Source: Caulobacter radicis
GTDB taxonomy: Bacteria; Pseudomonadota; Alphaproteobacteria; Caulobacterales; Caulobacteraceae
Assembly: GCF_003094615.1 (NCBI RefSeq)
Contig: NZ_QDKO01000020.1
Coordinates: 124,001-188,000 of the forward strand
Direction of reading: 5' to 3'
Length of the DNA: 64,000 nucleotides
A model generated the notes under the pieces. That model was not told the DNA's origin and searched no databases. It saw only the letters and a program-made list of their open reading frames with translations. Numbering within the stretch: the stretch's first letter is position 1; each line of letters opens with the position of its first letter. A program made the translations under genes and the position numbers. Of the stretch, positions 25,796-34,950 are shown piece by piece.

Positions 25796-25977
25796 CATCG
25801 GGCGGCTCCCAATCGGGGCATGAGGGTCGGCGGCGCGGTTCGCATCGAGGGCATGAGCGTGCATACGACGCCCCGGCGACGACCGCAAAACCCCCCGACG
25901 CGCGAAAGGCGAGCACGCCGCCATTGCACGCCCCATGGTCGAGACACTAAGCAGGTCGCATCGAGCCGGGGGGCGCC

Positions 25978-26970
25978 ATGACCGATGAATCTCTGATCGC
26001 TTCGCACATCTACAGCCGCAAGCTGGACAAGCCCAAGAACGTCTGGCCGGCGGTGATCGTCACGGCCCTGATCGGCGTGGCGATCATTGCGGCCTACAGC
26101 CTGGCCCAGATGCGCGGCGACAGCCGCGTGTTCGACCCGTCGGAGCTGCTGAATACCCGTTTCCTGTTCTCGCTGGTGCCCTGCGGCGTGCTGGCCGTGG
26201 CGCTCTGGGCCGGCCTTTATTTCGGCTACGTGCGCTCTCGCGACGCCTCGATGGGCCCGGCCAGCTTCAACGTCATCGCCATCGCGATCTTCGCGACCTC
26301 GGTGCTGGCGCCGATGTCGGTGCACGGCGTCTGGTACGTCGAAAAGCAGATCGCGCTTGGCAAGGCTCGAAAGGCCTGGGACGCCGAACCCGAACTGAAG
26401 GCCGAGCTGCTGGCCATAGCCGCAAGCGAGCGCGCCGCCGACGCCGCGGCGATCGCAGCCCTGAAGCCGCACTACGAGGCCACCGAGCGCATGCTGGTGA
26501 TCTCGCCGATCACCATCGCCTCGCAGGCCGAAGTCCAGACCGCCAGCGCCCGTCTGCGCAAGACGCTCGATCTGATGGAACAGACCGCTGCCGAAGACGT
26601 CGCCCGCCAGGCCAGGACCAGGGCCGCCATCGAGGCGGCGGTGCGCAAGGCCGACGCGCCCGCGCTGGTGCGCGACCACATCTACGCCCGCCTGACCGCC
26701 GACGAGCGCGCGGCGGCGGCGGCCGGCAATGTCCGCGCCGACCTGCGCCGCAGCACCTATGAGGAAACCCTGGCGGCCCTCGACGTGCTGAGAGCTTCGC
26801 GCGGCCGGTGGGAATCGGACGGCGAAAAGCTGTTCTTCGCCCGCCAGTCCGACATCGACGAACTGGAATCCCACCTGCGCAACGCCAAGCTCACCCGCTA
26901 TGACCTGCATCACCAGCCGGACGAGCGCCTGCCGGCGCAGAGCTGGGCCAGGCCGCCGAAGGGGGTCTGA
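25978..26970 (+). CDS. Membrane protein with long helical C-terminal domain, unknown function
   Basis: A 330-residue protein of no family I recognise. Three membrane helices lie in the first 125 residues (WPAVIVTALIGVAIIAAYSL; FLFSLVPCGVLAVALWAGLYF; NVIAIAIFATSVLAPMSVHG). A mostly alpha-helical, Ala/Glu/Arg-rich domain follows to the C-terminus, with a segment AALKPHYEATERMLVISPITIASQAEVQTAS split by short turns and a Pro-rich end. No signal peptide, no catalytic motif. It lies on the plus strand between recO and nat, both minus, and its stop is seven bases from the nat stop. It interrupts the era-recO neighbourhood typical of the group. Confidence 0.7.
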   Translation: MTDESLIASHIYSRKLDKPKNVWPAVIVTALIGVAIIAAYSLAQMRGDSRVFDPSELLNTRFLFSLVPCGVLAVALWAGLYFGYVRSRDASMGPASFNVIAIAIFATSVLAPMSVHGVWYVEKQIALGKARKAWDAEPELKAELLAIAASERAADAAAIAALKPHYEATERMLVISPITIASQAEVQTASARLRKTLDLMEQTAAEDVARQARTRAAIEAAVRKADAPALVRDHIYARLTADERAAAAAGNVRADLRRSTYEETLAALDVLRASRGRWESDGEKLFFARQSDIDELESHLRNAKLTRYDLHHQPDERLPAQSWARPPKGV

Positions 26971-26977
26971 AGCGGCC

Positions 26978-27832
26978 TTAGGCCGGCGTCCCCCAGGCCA
27001 CGACCTTCTCCAGCACCGGACGCCAGTCGGCTTCGACCGGCAGGCCGATGACGTCGCGCAGGATCGCTTCCAGCTCGTCCACCGACAGGTCGCGCTGCTC
27101 GACCAGCGCTCCGGTGGCGTCGCGGTGGGTCAGGCGATTGTTCTTCAAGGCGTAGCGAGCGGTCGGCGTCGTGCGCCCCACCGTCATGCTCCAGGTGAAG
27201 TGCGAGCTGGGATGAGTGTAGGTGAAGAAGTTGGCCTGCTCGTAGTCGACGCTCGCCCAGGCGCCCTGGGCCACCTGGTAGAGCGGCGCCCAGCGGCCCG
27301 AGAGATCGGCCTGCACCTGACGCTCGACCACGCCGTCACATTCGGCATCGACGACGCGGAAGGCGCCGTTGGGGCTGGCCTGGTCGCCGGCGGCGAACAG
27401 GCGCAGCGGCGCGGTCAGCACGCAGCCGCCAAAGCCGGCGTCGGCCAGCCAGGTCTCGCCGTCGATCGTCACGCCCAGCACCTGGTGCGAGCGCGGACGC
27501 GGCGGCGCGCCTTCCGGCGCCATCCACAGCACCCGCGCCATCAGGCCCTCGACCTGGAAGCCGAGGGCGGCCAGCACCCGCTTGAGCAGGCTGTTCTGCT
27601 CGTAGCAGTAACCGCCGCGACCGGCGGTGATCAGCTTGGCGTCGACGTCGGCCGGAACGATGCTGATCCCCCGGCCCAGCAGCACGTCGAGGTTCTCGAA
27701 CGGGATGGCGTCGGGGTGCTTCTGGCAGATCGCCCGCAGGGTCTGAAGCGTCGGCTCGCGCGGGCCGGCGTGGCCGATCCGCGCGAAATAGGCGTCGAGG
27801 TCCACCGCGGCGACCGCCGGAGCGTCAAACAT
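26978..27832 (-). CDS. nat: Arylamine N-acetyltransferase
   Basis: A 284-residue NAT. The catalytic triad is readable: Cys76 in GRGGYCYEQN, His116 in RSHQVL and Asp131 in WLADAGFGG. The N-terminal LDAYFARIG and IPFENLDVLLGR segments are also family hallmarks. These enzymes acetylate arylamines and hydrazines from acetyl-CoA in the cytoplasm; the physiological substrate is unknown. Its ATG overlaps the end of era by eight bases, so it is translated from the rnc-era transcript. Confidence 0.92.
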   Translation of the reverse strand: MFDAPAVAAVDLDAYFARIGHAGPREPTLQTLRAICQKHPDAIPFENLDVLLGRGISIVPADVDAKLITAGRGGYCYEQNSLLKRVLAALGFQVEGLMARVLWMAPEGAPPRPRSHQVLGVTIDGETWLADAGFGGCVLTAPLRLFAAGDQASPNGAFRVVDAECDGVVERQVQADLSGRWAPLYQVAQGAWASVDYEQANFFTYTHPSSHFTWSMTVGRTTPTARYALKNNRLTHRDATGALVEQRDLSVDELEAILRDVIGLPVEADWRPVLEKVVAWGTPA

Positions 27833-28775
27833 CGAAGTCGAGGCCCATGTCGCTGAACAGGCCGCGTTCCTCGGCCCAGTTCTCCTTGACCTTCACGTGC
27901 AGGAAGAGGTGCACCTTGCGGTCCAGGATGTCCTGCAGTTCCTCGCGCGAGGCCTGGCCGATCCACTTCAGCACCTGGCCGCCCTTGCCCAGCACGATGG
28001 CGCGCTGGCCCTCGCGCTCGACATAGATGGTCTGCTCGATGCGGGCGCTGCCGTCGGCGCGCTCCTCGAACGAAGTGGTCTCCACCGAGGCCGCGTAGGG
28101 CAGCTCCTCGTGAACACGCAGATAGATCTTCTCGCGGGTGATCTCGGCGGCCAGCAGGCGGGCCGGCAGGTCGGCCGTCTGGTCTTCCGGATAGAGCCAG
28201 GGGCTCTCGGGCATCATCGAGGCCAGCTTGGCGGTCAGGTCGTCGACGCCCGCGCCGGTTTCGGCGCTGATCATGAAGACGTCGGTATAGACGCCGGTGT
28301 CGAAGAAGTCCTTGGCGACGGCCAGCAGGGTGTCGCGCTTGATGCCGTCGATCTTGTTGAGCGCCAGGATCACCTTGCGGCCGCTCTCCTTGAGCGCCTC
28401 GATGATGGTCTGGACGTCCTGCACGGCGCGGTGCTCGGCCGGGGTGGCGTTGCGGGCGCGGTCGGCCAGTTCGGCCTGCACGTCGACGAGGTGGACGGTG
28501 ACCTCGGCCTCTTCCGAGCCGGCCCAGGCCGAGCGCACCATGGCGCGGTCGAGGCGGCGGCGCGGGCTGAAGATCCCGGGGGTGTCGACGAGGACGATCT
28601 GGGTGTCGCCGGCCAGGGCGACGCCGCGCACGGGGAAGCGCGTCGTCTGCACCTTCTGGGTGACGATCGAGACCTTGGCCCCGACCATGCGGTTGACCAG
28701 GGTGGACTTGCCGGCGTTCGGCGCGCCGATGATGGCGGCGAACCCGGCGCGGGTGTTGGAGGTGTTTTCAGTCAT
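27825..28775 (-). CDS. era: GTPase Era
   Basis: A 316-residue ribosome-assembly GTPase. G1 GAPNAGKS (residues 17-24), the switch region TTRFPVRGVA, G3 DTPG, G4 NKID and a C-terminal KH domain (VLGKGGQVLKWIGQASREEL) bind GTP and the 3' end of 16S rRNA. ATG 28775 (MTENTSNTRAG) is used; an upstream in-frame start would run into the repeat pair. It is downstream of rnc, separated by a 108-bp inverted REP pair, and overlaps nat. Confidence 0.95.
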   Translation of the reverse strand: MTENTSNTRAGFAAIIGAPNAGKSTLVNRMVGAKVSIVTQKVQTTRFPVRGVALAGDTQIVLVDTPGIFSPRRRLDRAMVRSAWAGSEEAEVTVHLVDVQAELADRARNATPAEHRAVQDVQTIIEALKESGRKVILALNKIDGIKRDTLLAVAKDFFDTGVYTDVFMISAETGAGVDDLTAKLASMMPESPWLYPEDQTADLPARLLAAEITREKIYLRVHEELPYAASVETTSFEERADGSARIEQTIYVEREGQRAIVLGKGGQVLKWIGQASREELQDILDRKVHLFLHVKVKENWAEERGLFSDMGLDFDV

Positions 28776-28808
28776 TGGGCGTGCGTGTAGCACAGAGCAC
28801 TGCAAAAG

Positions 28809-28916
28809 CCCTCCCCCTTGATGGGGGAGGGTTGGGTGGGGGTGTTTTCGGGCCTTGCCGGCTGAACCGCCGCATAACCCCCATCCCCGACCCTTCCCCC
28901 ATCAAAGGGGGAAGGG
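28809..28916. repeat. REP-like inverted pair between rnc and era
   Basis: Hairpin 28809-28831 (CCCTCCCCC TTGAT GGGGGAGGG) and hairpin 28891-28916 (CCCTTCCCCC ATCAAA GGGGGAAGGG) face each other across about 60 bases that also show mirrored arms (TTGGGTGGGGGTG / ACCCCCATCCCCGA). In the rnc-era mRNA the two halves can pair into a long double-stranded structure. Confidence 0.8.
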
Positions 28917-28926
28917 AGATGCCTCC

Positions 28927-29634
28927 TTAAGTGCCTTGGACCCGCTCCAGCAGCGCCTTGGCGGCGGCCTTTTCGGCCTCCTGCCTCGACTTGCCCTTGG
29001 CGATGGCCGGATCGACGTCCTTGACGCTGACCTCGACGGTGAACTCCGGCGCGTGGTCGGGACCGGTGCGGTCGAGCACGCGATAGCTCGGCAGCGGCCG
29101 ACCCTTGCTCTGCGCCCATTCCTGCAACGCCGTCTTGGGATCGCGAGGACGCCCCTGCCCGGCCCGGTCGAACTCCTCGGACCACAGGTCGAGGAACACC
29201 TTGCGGGCCAGCTCCAGCCCGCCGTCCTGGTACAAGGCCGCCATCAAGGCCTCGCAGGCGCCGGCCAGGATCGATTCCGTCTCGCGGCCGCCGATCTTGC
29301 TCGACGAGGCCGACAGGCGCAGGGCCGGACCAAGCTCGGCGCCCTTGGCCACACGCGCGCAGGTCTCGCGGCTGACCAGGGCGTTCAGGCGCGGGGCGAG
29401 CTCGCCCTCCTTGGCCTTGGGGAAGCGTTCGGCCAGGGCCTCGGCGGCCAGGAGCCCCAGCACCCGGTCGCCGATGAACTCCAGCACCTCGTTGTCGCGG
29501 ACCTTGGCCTTGGCGCCGTCGCCGACGCTGGCGTGGGTCAGGGCCTGCTCGAGCAGTTCGCGATCCTCGAACCGATGACCGATCCGGCGCTCCAGGTCGC
29601 CGACGGCGGCGACCCGTCTGTCCTTCACGGCCAT
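28927..29634 (-). CDS. rnc: Ribonuclease III
   Basis: A 235-residue RNase III. The signature [13 protein letters not shown] (residues 48-60) supplies the acidic metal ligands; a second conserved Glu lies in [14 protein letters not shown]. The C-terminal double-stranded RNA-binding domain is present ([20 protein letters not shown] ... [19 protein letters not shown]). It processes rRNA precursors and cleaves structured mRNAs. Start ATG 29634, four bases below the lepB stop at 29639; lepB-rnc-era is a common alphaproteobacterial order. Confidence 0.95.
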   Translation of the reverse strand: MAVKDRRVAAVGDLERRIGHRFEDRELLEQALTHASVGDGAKAKVRDNEVLEFIGDRVLGLLAAEALAERFPKAKEGELAPRLNALVSRETCARVAKGAELGPALRLSASSSKIGGRETESILAGACEALMAALYQDGGLELARKVFLDLWSEEFDRAGQGRPRDPKTALQEWAQSKGRPLPSYRVLDRTGPDHAPEFTVEVSVKDVDPAIAKGKSRQEAEKAAAKALLERVQGT

Positions 29635-29638
29635 GGCT

Positions 29639-30496
29639 TTACTTCAACACGCGGAAGAAGCGGCTCGGACGCGCGTCCATGAACCAGGTCCACGGCTTGA
29701 ACAGGTGCGCGTCGGCGTTCCACGACAGCAGGATGATCTGCGCCTTGCCGACCAGGTTCTCGGCCGGGACGAAGCCCACGCCGATGGCGTCGCCGGTGAA
29801 CTGGTCGTTCTCGTAGTTCCACTTGCAGGTTCCCGAGTCCGTCTTGAACGGCGAGATGCCCGGGTTGAAACGGCTGTCGGCCGAGTTGTCGCGGTTGTCG
29901 CCCATGAAGAAGTAGCAGCCTTCCGGCACTTCATAGACGCCGGTGTTGTCGCCCTGCGTGTCGGGGCCGGCGTCGGCCTGGGTCAGGTAGGTGCGGCCTT
30001 CCGGCGTGGTTTCCTGGATGCGCTTCATCGGCTGGGTGAAGCCGTAGCCGCTGTCGACCAGGACGTCGGCCTGCTCCTGGCGCTTGACCGCCTTGCCATT
30101 GATGTAGAGCGCGCCGCCGCGGACCTGGATCTTGTCGCCCGGCAGGCCGACCAGGCGCTTGATGTAGTCGACATGGCCGTCGCGCGGCAGCTTGAAGACG
30201 ATGATGTCGCCGCGCTTGGGCGCCGCACCGAGAATGCGGCCCTTGAACAGCGGCGGGCTGAACGGGATCGAGTGCTTGGAATAGCCGTACGAGAACTTCG
30301 AGACGATGATGTAGTCGCCTTGATAGAGGTTGGGCTCCATCGAGGCCGACGGGATCGTGAACGGCTGGAACAGCAGCACCCGCAGCACCAGGGCGATGCC
30401 CAGGGCGTAGGCCACGGTCTTGATGATCTCGATGAATTCGTTGACGGCGCCGCCCTTTTCTTCTTCGGGGGGCGTGGTCTCGACGGCTTCGGTCAT
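29639..30496 (-). CDS. lepB: Signal peptidase I
   Basis: A 285-residue type I signal peptidase. After a short cytoplasmic segment and a membrane helix ([17 protein letters not shown]) come the nucleophile Ser52 in PSASMEPNL and general base Lys113 in [14 protein letters not shown], then [14 protein letters not shown] (box E). It cleaves Sec and Tat signal peptides at the periplasmic face. Only one membrane helix precedes the catalytic serine. A divergent S41 peptidase gene lies 211 bp upstream, so lepB must have its own promoter in 30497-30707. Confidence 0.95.
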   Translation of the reverse strand: MTEAVETTPPEEEKGGAVNEFIEIIKTVAYALGIALVLRVLLFQPFTIPSASMEPNLYQGDYIIVSKFSYGYSKHSIPFSPPLFKGRILGAAPKRGDIIVFKLPRDGHVDYIKRLVGLPGDKIQVRGGALYINGKAVKRQEQADVLVDSGYGFTQPMKRIQETTPEGRTYLTQADAGPDTQGDNTGVYEVPEGCYFFMGDNRDNSADSRFNPGISPFKTDSGTCKWNYENDQFTGDAIGVGFVPAENLVGKAQIILLSWNADAHLFKPWTWFMDARPSRFFRVLK

Positions 30497-30707
30497 GCGC
30501 GCGGGGCTCTTTGCGAATGGGGGTCGGGCGAGCCCGACAGGTCTTGCTAGACGCGGTTGTCGTCTCGGGCAAGCACCGCCGGCGATAGTGACGCTTCGTG
30601 GCGCCCGTTTGGCGCCGGGCCGCCGGCTCGCCTTAAAGATTATTCATTGGCCGCCGGGTTTGGCGAGTGATGTTCTCCCGGCGCCGATTTCGCCCAGGAC
30701 CTCGCCG

Positions 30708-32024
30708 ATGCGCTCGCTCGCCCCGCTGTTCATCCTCGCTGTAGGCCTGATGGCGGCCTGGCAGGCCAAGTCCGCCGAGGTCGCGCCCCGTCCGGTGGTC
30801 GAGGGCGTGGCGCAGGCCATCGCCGACAACTACTACGACGCCGCCAAGGGCGCGGCCGTCGCGGCGGAGCTGCGGGCCGAGGCCGCCAAGGGAACCTACG
30901 ACCGCCTCACCGACCCGCGCGACCTGGCCACCACGCTGAGCGAGCGCCTGCGGCCGCTGGACCATCACTTCAACGTCTCGTGGTCGGCGCAGCCGCCACC
31001 TGCACCGCGTCCCGCGCCGGGTCCGTCAGCCGCCGCGGCTCCCGGCCCGCCGCGCGTCGATCCGATCAGGCGCGCCAACTACGGGATCCGCCGGGTCGAG
31101 ATCCTGAACGGCAATCTCGGCTACATCGACATGCGGATGTTCGCCCACTTCGAGTTCGGCCAGCCCGACGCGCCGGCCCGCAAGGCCATCGAGGCGGCGC
31201 TGCAGACCGTGGCCAATGCGGACGCGGTGATCATCGACCTGCGCGACAATGGCGGCGGCTCGCCCGCCATGGTCGGCTATCTGGCCAGCGCCTTCACGCC
31301 CAGGGGCGCCGACATCTACAACACCTTCAAGTATCGCGAAGGGACCGAGAGCGAGGCTCCCAAGGACTGGTATCCGGCCCCGCGCCTGGAAACGCCGCTC
31401 TATGTGCTGATCAGCGGCCGCACCGGTTCGGCGGCCGAGGCCCTGGCCTACACCCTGAAGAACGCCAGGCGGGCGGTGATCGTCGGCGAGGCCAGCGGCG
31501 GCGCGGCCAATCCGGGCGGCCCCGTGCCGGTGGCCGGCGGCTTCTCGATCTTCGTCTCCAACGGCTCGCCCGTCAGCCCGATCACCAAGACCAACTGGGA
31601 AGGCGACGGGGTGCAGCCCGACGTGGCCGTTCCCGCCGCCAAGGCGCTGGACGCCGCCCGCGCCCTGGCGCTGGAAACCGTGCTGAAGACCGCGACCGGC
31701 CCGGCCGCCCAGGACGCCCGCTGGGCGCTGGAGGCCCTGCGCGCCGAGGCCTCGCCGCCGACGGCCAAGCCGCTGGCCGACTATGTCGGCGCCTATGGCG
31801 CGGTCGAGATCGTGCAGGTCGACGGCCGCCTGGCCATGAAGCGCGGCCGCCGTCCGCTGACCGTGCTGCTGCCTCTGGGCGGCGAGACCTTCACGGTGGC
31901 GGGCGAGTCGGGTCGCCGGGTGGTGTTCGAGCGCGACGCCAAAGGCGCGGTCAGCGCCTTCGAGGCGGTCGGCTACGAGGGCGGCGGATCGCGGTACCGG
32001 CGGGAGGCGGCGCCCGGGGCCTAG
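30708..32024 (+). CDS. S41-family peptidase (tail-specific/IRBP-like), exported
   Basis: A 438-residue exported protein. Signal peptide to about residue 20 (WQAKSAE), an IRBP-type N-terminal helical region ([19 protein letters not shown]), a Pro/Ala linker, and an S41 domain with [25 protein letters not shown] and the nucleophile region [16 protein letters not shown]. No PDZ domain is evident. A C-terminal beta-rich extension ([19 protein letters not shown]) recalls DUF3471-type modules. It is on the plus strand inside a minus-strand housekeeping cluster and its stop overlaps that of acpS by four bases. ATG 30708 is preferred because it opens the signal peptide. Confidence 0.87.
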   Translation: MRSLAPLFILAVGLMAAWQAKSAEVAPRPVVEGVAQAIADNYYDAAKGAAVAAELRAEAAKGTYDRLTDPRDLATTLSERLRPLDHHFNVSWSAQPPPAPRPAPGPSAAAAPGPPRVDPIRRANYGIRRVEILNGNLGYIDMRMFAHFEFGQPDAPARKAIEAALQTVANADAVIIDLRDNGGGSPAMVGYLASAFTPRGADIYNTFKYREGTESEAPKDWYPAPRLETPLYVLISGRTGSAAEALAYTLKNARRAVIVGEASGGAANPGGPVPVAGGFSIFVSNGSPVSPITKTNWEGDGVQPDVAVPAAKALDAARALALETVLKTATGPAAQDARWALEALRAEASPPTAKPLADYVGAYGAVEIVQVDGRLAMKRGRRPLTVLLPLGGETFTVAGESGRRVVFERDAKGAVSAFEAVGYEGGGSRYRREAAPGA

Positions 32025-32422
32025 CTTGCCGGCACGGCCTCGATGATCACGAAGGCCTGGGCGTAGGGGTGGTCGTCGGTCAGCGACAGGTGGATCACCG
32101 GGACCATGCCCTCGGGGATCAGCTGCGCCAGCTTGGCCGCCGCGCCGCCGGTCAGGGCCATGGTCGGCTTGCCCGAAGGCAGGTTCACGACGCCCATGTC
32201 GCCCAGGTGCACGCCCTGCTTAAGGCCCGTGCCCAGGGCCTTGGAGCAGGCTTCCTTGGCGGCGAAGCGCTTGGCGTAGCTGGAAGCGCGGTCGGGCTTG
32301 CGCTCGGACCGCTTGCGCTCGATCTCGGTGAAGACCTTGTTGGTGAAGCGCTCGCCGAACCGTTCGAGGGTCTTCTCGATCCGGCGGATGTCGCTGAGGT
32401 CCGAACCGATGCCGATGATCAC
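32021..32422 (-). CDS. acpS: Holo-[acyl-carrier-protein] synthase
   Basis: A 133-residue AcpS. The N-terminal [17 protein letters not shown] and the F-A-A-K-E-A-x-x-K-A-L motif ([15 protein letters not shown]) hold the Asp and Glu ligands for the magnesium that positions CoA. The enzyme transfers 4'-phosphopantetheine to ACP. GTG 32422 overlaps the pdxJ stop as GTGA, so translation is coupled. The C-terminal end overlaps the convergent S41 gene by four bases. Confidence 0.93.
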   Translation of the reverse strand: MIIGIGSDLSDIRRIEKTLERFGERFTNKVFTEIERKRSERKPDRASSYAKRFAAKEACSKALGTGLKQGVHLGDMGVVNLPSGKPTMALTGGAAAKLAQLIPEGMVPVIHLSLTDDHPYAQAFVIIEAVPAS

Positions 32423-33174
32423 GCCGCTGTCTCCAACCGTGCGGCGTCCATCAGGGTCCGCATGCGCAGGATGGCCTGGGGCAGGCCCACGAAGATCGCC
32501 TCGCCGATCAGGAAGTGGCCGATGTTCAGCTCGACGATCTGCGGGATCGCCGCCACCGGCTTGACCGTGGCGTAGTCGATGCCGTGGCCGGCGTGGACTT
32601 CCAGGCCCAGCGAGGCGGCGAAGGCCGCGCCCGACTTCAGGCGCTCCAGGATGGCGGCGGCGCGCTCCGTCTCGCCCGCGCGGGCGGCGTCGCAATAGGC
32701 GCCGGTGTGCAGCTCGACCACCTGCGCCCCGACATCGGCCGAGGCCTGGATCTGGGCGTGGTCCGGCTCGATGAACAGCGAGACCCGCGCGCCGACGGTG
32801 CGCAGGCGGGCCGTGGCGTCGGCGATGCGATTGCCGCCCTTGACCACGTCGAGGCCGCCCTCGGTGGTCACCTCCTCGCGTCGCTCGGGCACCAGGCAGG
32901 CGGCGTGCGGCCTGGCGTTCATGGCGATGCCGACCATCTCGTCGGTGACCGCCATCTCGAAGTTCAGCGGCTTGCCGCGTTTGAGGCAGAGGTCGGTGAG
33001 GACGGCGATGTCGGCGTCGCTGATGTGGCGGCGGTCCTCGCGCAGGTGCGCGGTGATGCCGTCGGCCCCCGCCGCGAGCGCCAGCTCGGCGGCGCGCACC
33101 GGCTCGGGATAGCTCGACCCGCGCGCGTTGCGGATCGTGGCCACGTGGTCGATGTTGACGCCGAGCCGGAGCAT
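32419..33174 (-). CDS. pdxJ: Pyridoxine 5'-phosphate synthase
   Basis: A 251-residue TIM-barrel enzyme that makes pyridoxine 5'-phosphate from 3-amino-1-hydroxyacetone phosphate and deoxyxylulose phosphate. Markers are [38 protein letters not shown] and the C-terminal VHAGHGIDY and [14 protein letters not shown]. Start ATG 33174, five bases below the pyrE stop. It overlaps acpS at its end (GTGA), giving a pyrE-pdxJ-acpS unit. Confidence 0.95.
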   Translation of the reverse strand: MLRLGVNIDHVATIRNARGSSYPEPVRAAELALAAGADGITAHLREDRRHISDADIAVLTDLCLKRGKPLNFEMAVTDEMVGIAMNARPHAACLVPERREEVTTEGGLDVVKGGNRIADATARLRTVGARVSLFIEPDHAQIQASADVGAQVVELHTGAYCDAARAGETERAAAILERLKSGAAFAASLGLEVHAGHGIDYATVKPVAAIPQIVELNIGHFLIGEAIFVGLPQAILRMRTLMDAARLETAA

Positions 33175-33179
33175 GGGGC

Positions 33180-33764
33180 TCAGCCCTTCAGCCGGCGGCT
33201 GCCCGGATCCTCGATCGGGATCGCGGCCAGTTCGGGCGGCAGGGCGTCGGCCGGATAGGCCGGGACTTCCAGGCTGGCCAGGGCGATCAGCGGCACGCCG
33301 ACATCGACCTTGCCGCCAGAGCGGTCGACGATGCAGGCCGCGGCCACGACATCGCCGCCGGCGTCCTTGATCGCCTGGATGCATTCGCGCGACGACAGGC
33401 CGGTGGTGACGATGTCCTCGACCATCACGACCTTCTGGCCCGGCTCGATGTGGAAGCCGCGACGGAACTTGAAGCCGCCGCCCTCGCGCTCGACATAGAT
33501 CGACGGCACGTTCAGGTGACGGGCGGTCTCGTAGCCGGGGATGATGCCGCCGACGGCGGGCGAAACCGCCACGTCGACATGGCCCACCGTGGCCACGATC
33601 TTGTCGGCCAGGGCCTTGCACAGGCGCTCGCAGCGCTCGGGGCGCATGAACACCAGGTTCTTCTGCAGGAAGACCGGGCTGTGCAGGCCGCTGGAGAGCA
33701 CGAAGTGGCCTTCGCGCAGGGCGCCGGCGGCGCGGAATTCTTCGAGGACGTCGTCGTTGGTCAT
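33180..33764 (-). CDS. pyrE: Orotate phosphoribosyltransferase
   Basis: A 194-residue OPRTase catalysing orotate + PRPP to OMP in pyrimidine synthesis. The PRPP-binding motif is [13 protein letters not shown]; the N-terminal [18 protein letters not shown] and [12 protein letters not shown] are also typical. First gene of the pyrE-pdxJ-acpS unit. Start ATG 33764; the promoter must lie within the 67 bp shared with the divergent Nudix gene. Confidence 0.94.
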   Translation of the reverse strand: MTNDDVLEEFRAAGALREGHFVLSSGLHSPVFLQKNLVFMRPERCERLCKALADKIVATVGHVDVAVSPAVGGIIPGYETARHLNVPSIYVEREGGGFKFRRGFHIEPGQKVVMVEDIVTTGLSSRECIQAIKDAGGDVVAAACIVDRSGGKVDVGVPLIALASLEVPAYPADALPPELAAIPIEDPGSRRLKG

Positions 33765-33831
33765 GAGGCGTGGATATAGACCAGCGCGGCGAGTCTACAA
33801 ACCACCCTCAAAGGGGCGTAGGACAGCGGCC

Positions 33832-34242
33832 ATGAACGACTCCCCTCCCCGCCCTCGTGTCGGCTGCGGCGCGGCCATCATCGACGGCCAGGGCCGCATC
33901 CTGCTGGTCCAGCGCCGCCGCCAGCCGGAAGCCGGCCATTGGGGCCAGCCGGGCGGCAAGCTCGACTGGGGCGAGCCGGGCCGGACCTGCGCCGAGCGCG
34001 AGATCCGCGAGGAGTTGGGCATCGAGATCGTCGCCGGCCCGGTGCTGGCGGTGACCGACATGATCGCCGCCGACAGCCACTGGCTGGCCGTCACCTATCG
34101 CGCCGACGGCTGCGTGGGCGAGCCGGCCATCCAGGAGCCCGACGCCATCGCCGACTGGGGCTGGTTCGCGCTGGACGCCCTGCCCTCGCCCCTGACCCAG
34201 GCGACGCAAGACGCCGTGGCGGCCCTGCGCGGCGAGAGCTGA
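33832..34242 (+). CDS. Nudix hydrolase
   Basis: A 136-residue Nudix protein. The Nudix box G-x5-E-x7-R-E-x2-E-E-x-G is complete in GKLDWGEPGRTCAEREIREELGI. The N-terminal GCGAAIIDGQGRILLVQRRR and GHWGQPGG suggest an MutT/ADP-ribose or nucleotide-diphosphatase-type member; the exact nucleotide substrate cannot be told. It is divergent from pyrE, and the AhpD-like gene follows 78 bases downstream. Confidence 0.88.
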   Translation: MNDSPPRPRVGCGAAIIDGQGRILLVQRRRQPEAGHWGQPGGKLDWGEPGRTCAEREIREELGIEIVAGPVLAVTDMIAADSHWLAVTYRADGCVGEPAIQEPDAIADWGWFALDALPSPLTQATQDAVAALRGES

Positions 34243-34320
34243 ACTTTTTTCGGCGGGCCGCGTCACACATGCGGCCCCTGCCTCGTCATGTCGGCGCAAC
34301 CCTCTCAAAGGAGACCCGCC

Positions 34321-34776
34321 ATGACCGCCAAGCTCGATCCCTTCGCCGCCGCTCCGGCCGTGATGAAGCCCTGGTTCGCCGCCTCGACCGCCATCGCCGC
34401 CAGCCTCGAACCCAGCCTCGTCGAACTGGTCAAGATCCGCGCCTCGCAGATCAACGCCTGCGCCAACTGCATCAACATGCACACGGTCGAAGCCCGCGCC
34501 CAGGGCGAGACCGAGCAGCGCATCTACCTGCTGTCGGCCTGGCGCGAGGCGCCCTGCTACACCCCGCGTGAACGCGCCGCCCTGGCCTGGACCGAGGCCC
34601 TGACCCGCCTGTCGGAAGGCCATACGCACGAAGCCGCCCATGCCGCGCTGGCGGCCGAGTTCACGGAAGAAGAACAGGTCAAGCTGACCCTGATGATCAA
34701 CGTCATCAACGGCTGGAACCGCCTGGCGGTGGGCTTTGGCCTCTGGATCGAACAGCCGGCGAAGGCGGCGGCTTAA
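34321..34776 (+). CDS. AhpD/carboxymuconolactone decarboxylase-family protein
   Basis: A 151-residue all-helical protein with the redox motif of the CMD/AhpD family: KIRASQINACANCINMH, giving the C-x2-C and following His that relay protons and electrons in AhpD peroxidases. Further family residues are WREAPCYTPRERAALAWTEALT. Alkylhydroperoxidase activity is likely but unproven. ATG 34321 has AAAGGAGA ten bases upstream. Downstream lies a palindromic repeat that separates it from the convergent rel gene. Confidence 0.88.
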   Translation: MTAKLDPFAAAPAVMKPWFAASTAIAASLEPSLVELVKIRASQINACANCINMHTVEARAQGETEQRIYLLSAWREAPCYTPRERAALAWTEALTRLSEGHTHEAAHAALAAEFTEEEQVKLTLMINVINGWNRLAVGFGLWIEQPAKAAA

Positions 34777-34781
34777 ACGTT

Positions 34782-34946
34782 CCTTCTCCCATAGGGAGAA
34801 GGAGGGGCCCGCGCCGCAGGCGCGGGAGGATGAGGGGCTACGAGGTCAGCCGGTGTGCCGGCACAGCCTAAATCAATGTGGTGAGGTGGTAACCCCTCAC
34901 CATCCCATGCTTCGCATGGGCCCCTCCCTCTCCCCTCCGGGAGAGG
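34782..34946. repeat. Composite palindromic repeat between AhpD-like gene and rel
   Basis: Hairpins CCTTCTCCC/ATA/GGGAGAAGG (34782-34802), GCCCGCGCC/GCA/GGCGCGGG (about 34807-34826), CCCATGC/TTC/GCATGGG (34904-34920) and CTCTCCCCTCCGGGAGAGG (34928-34946) form two outward-facing halves. It may also act as a bidirectional terminator between the convergent genes. Confidence 0.7.
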
Positions 34947-34950
34947 GGTT

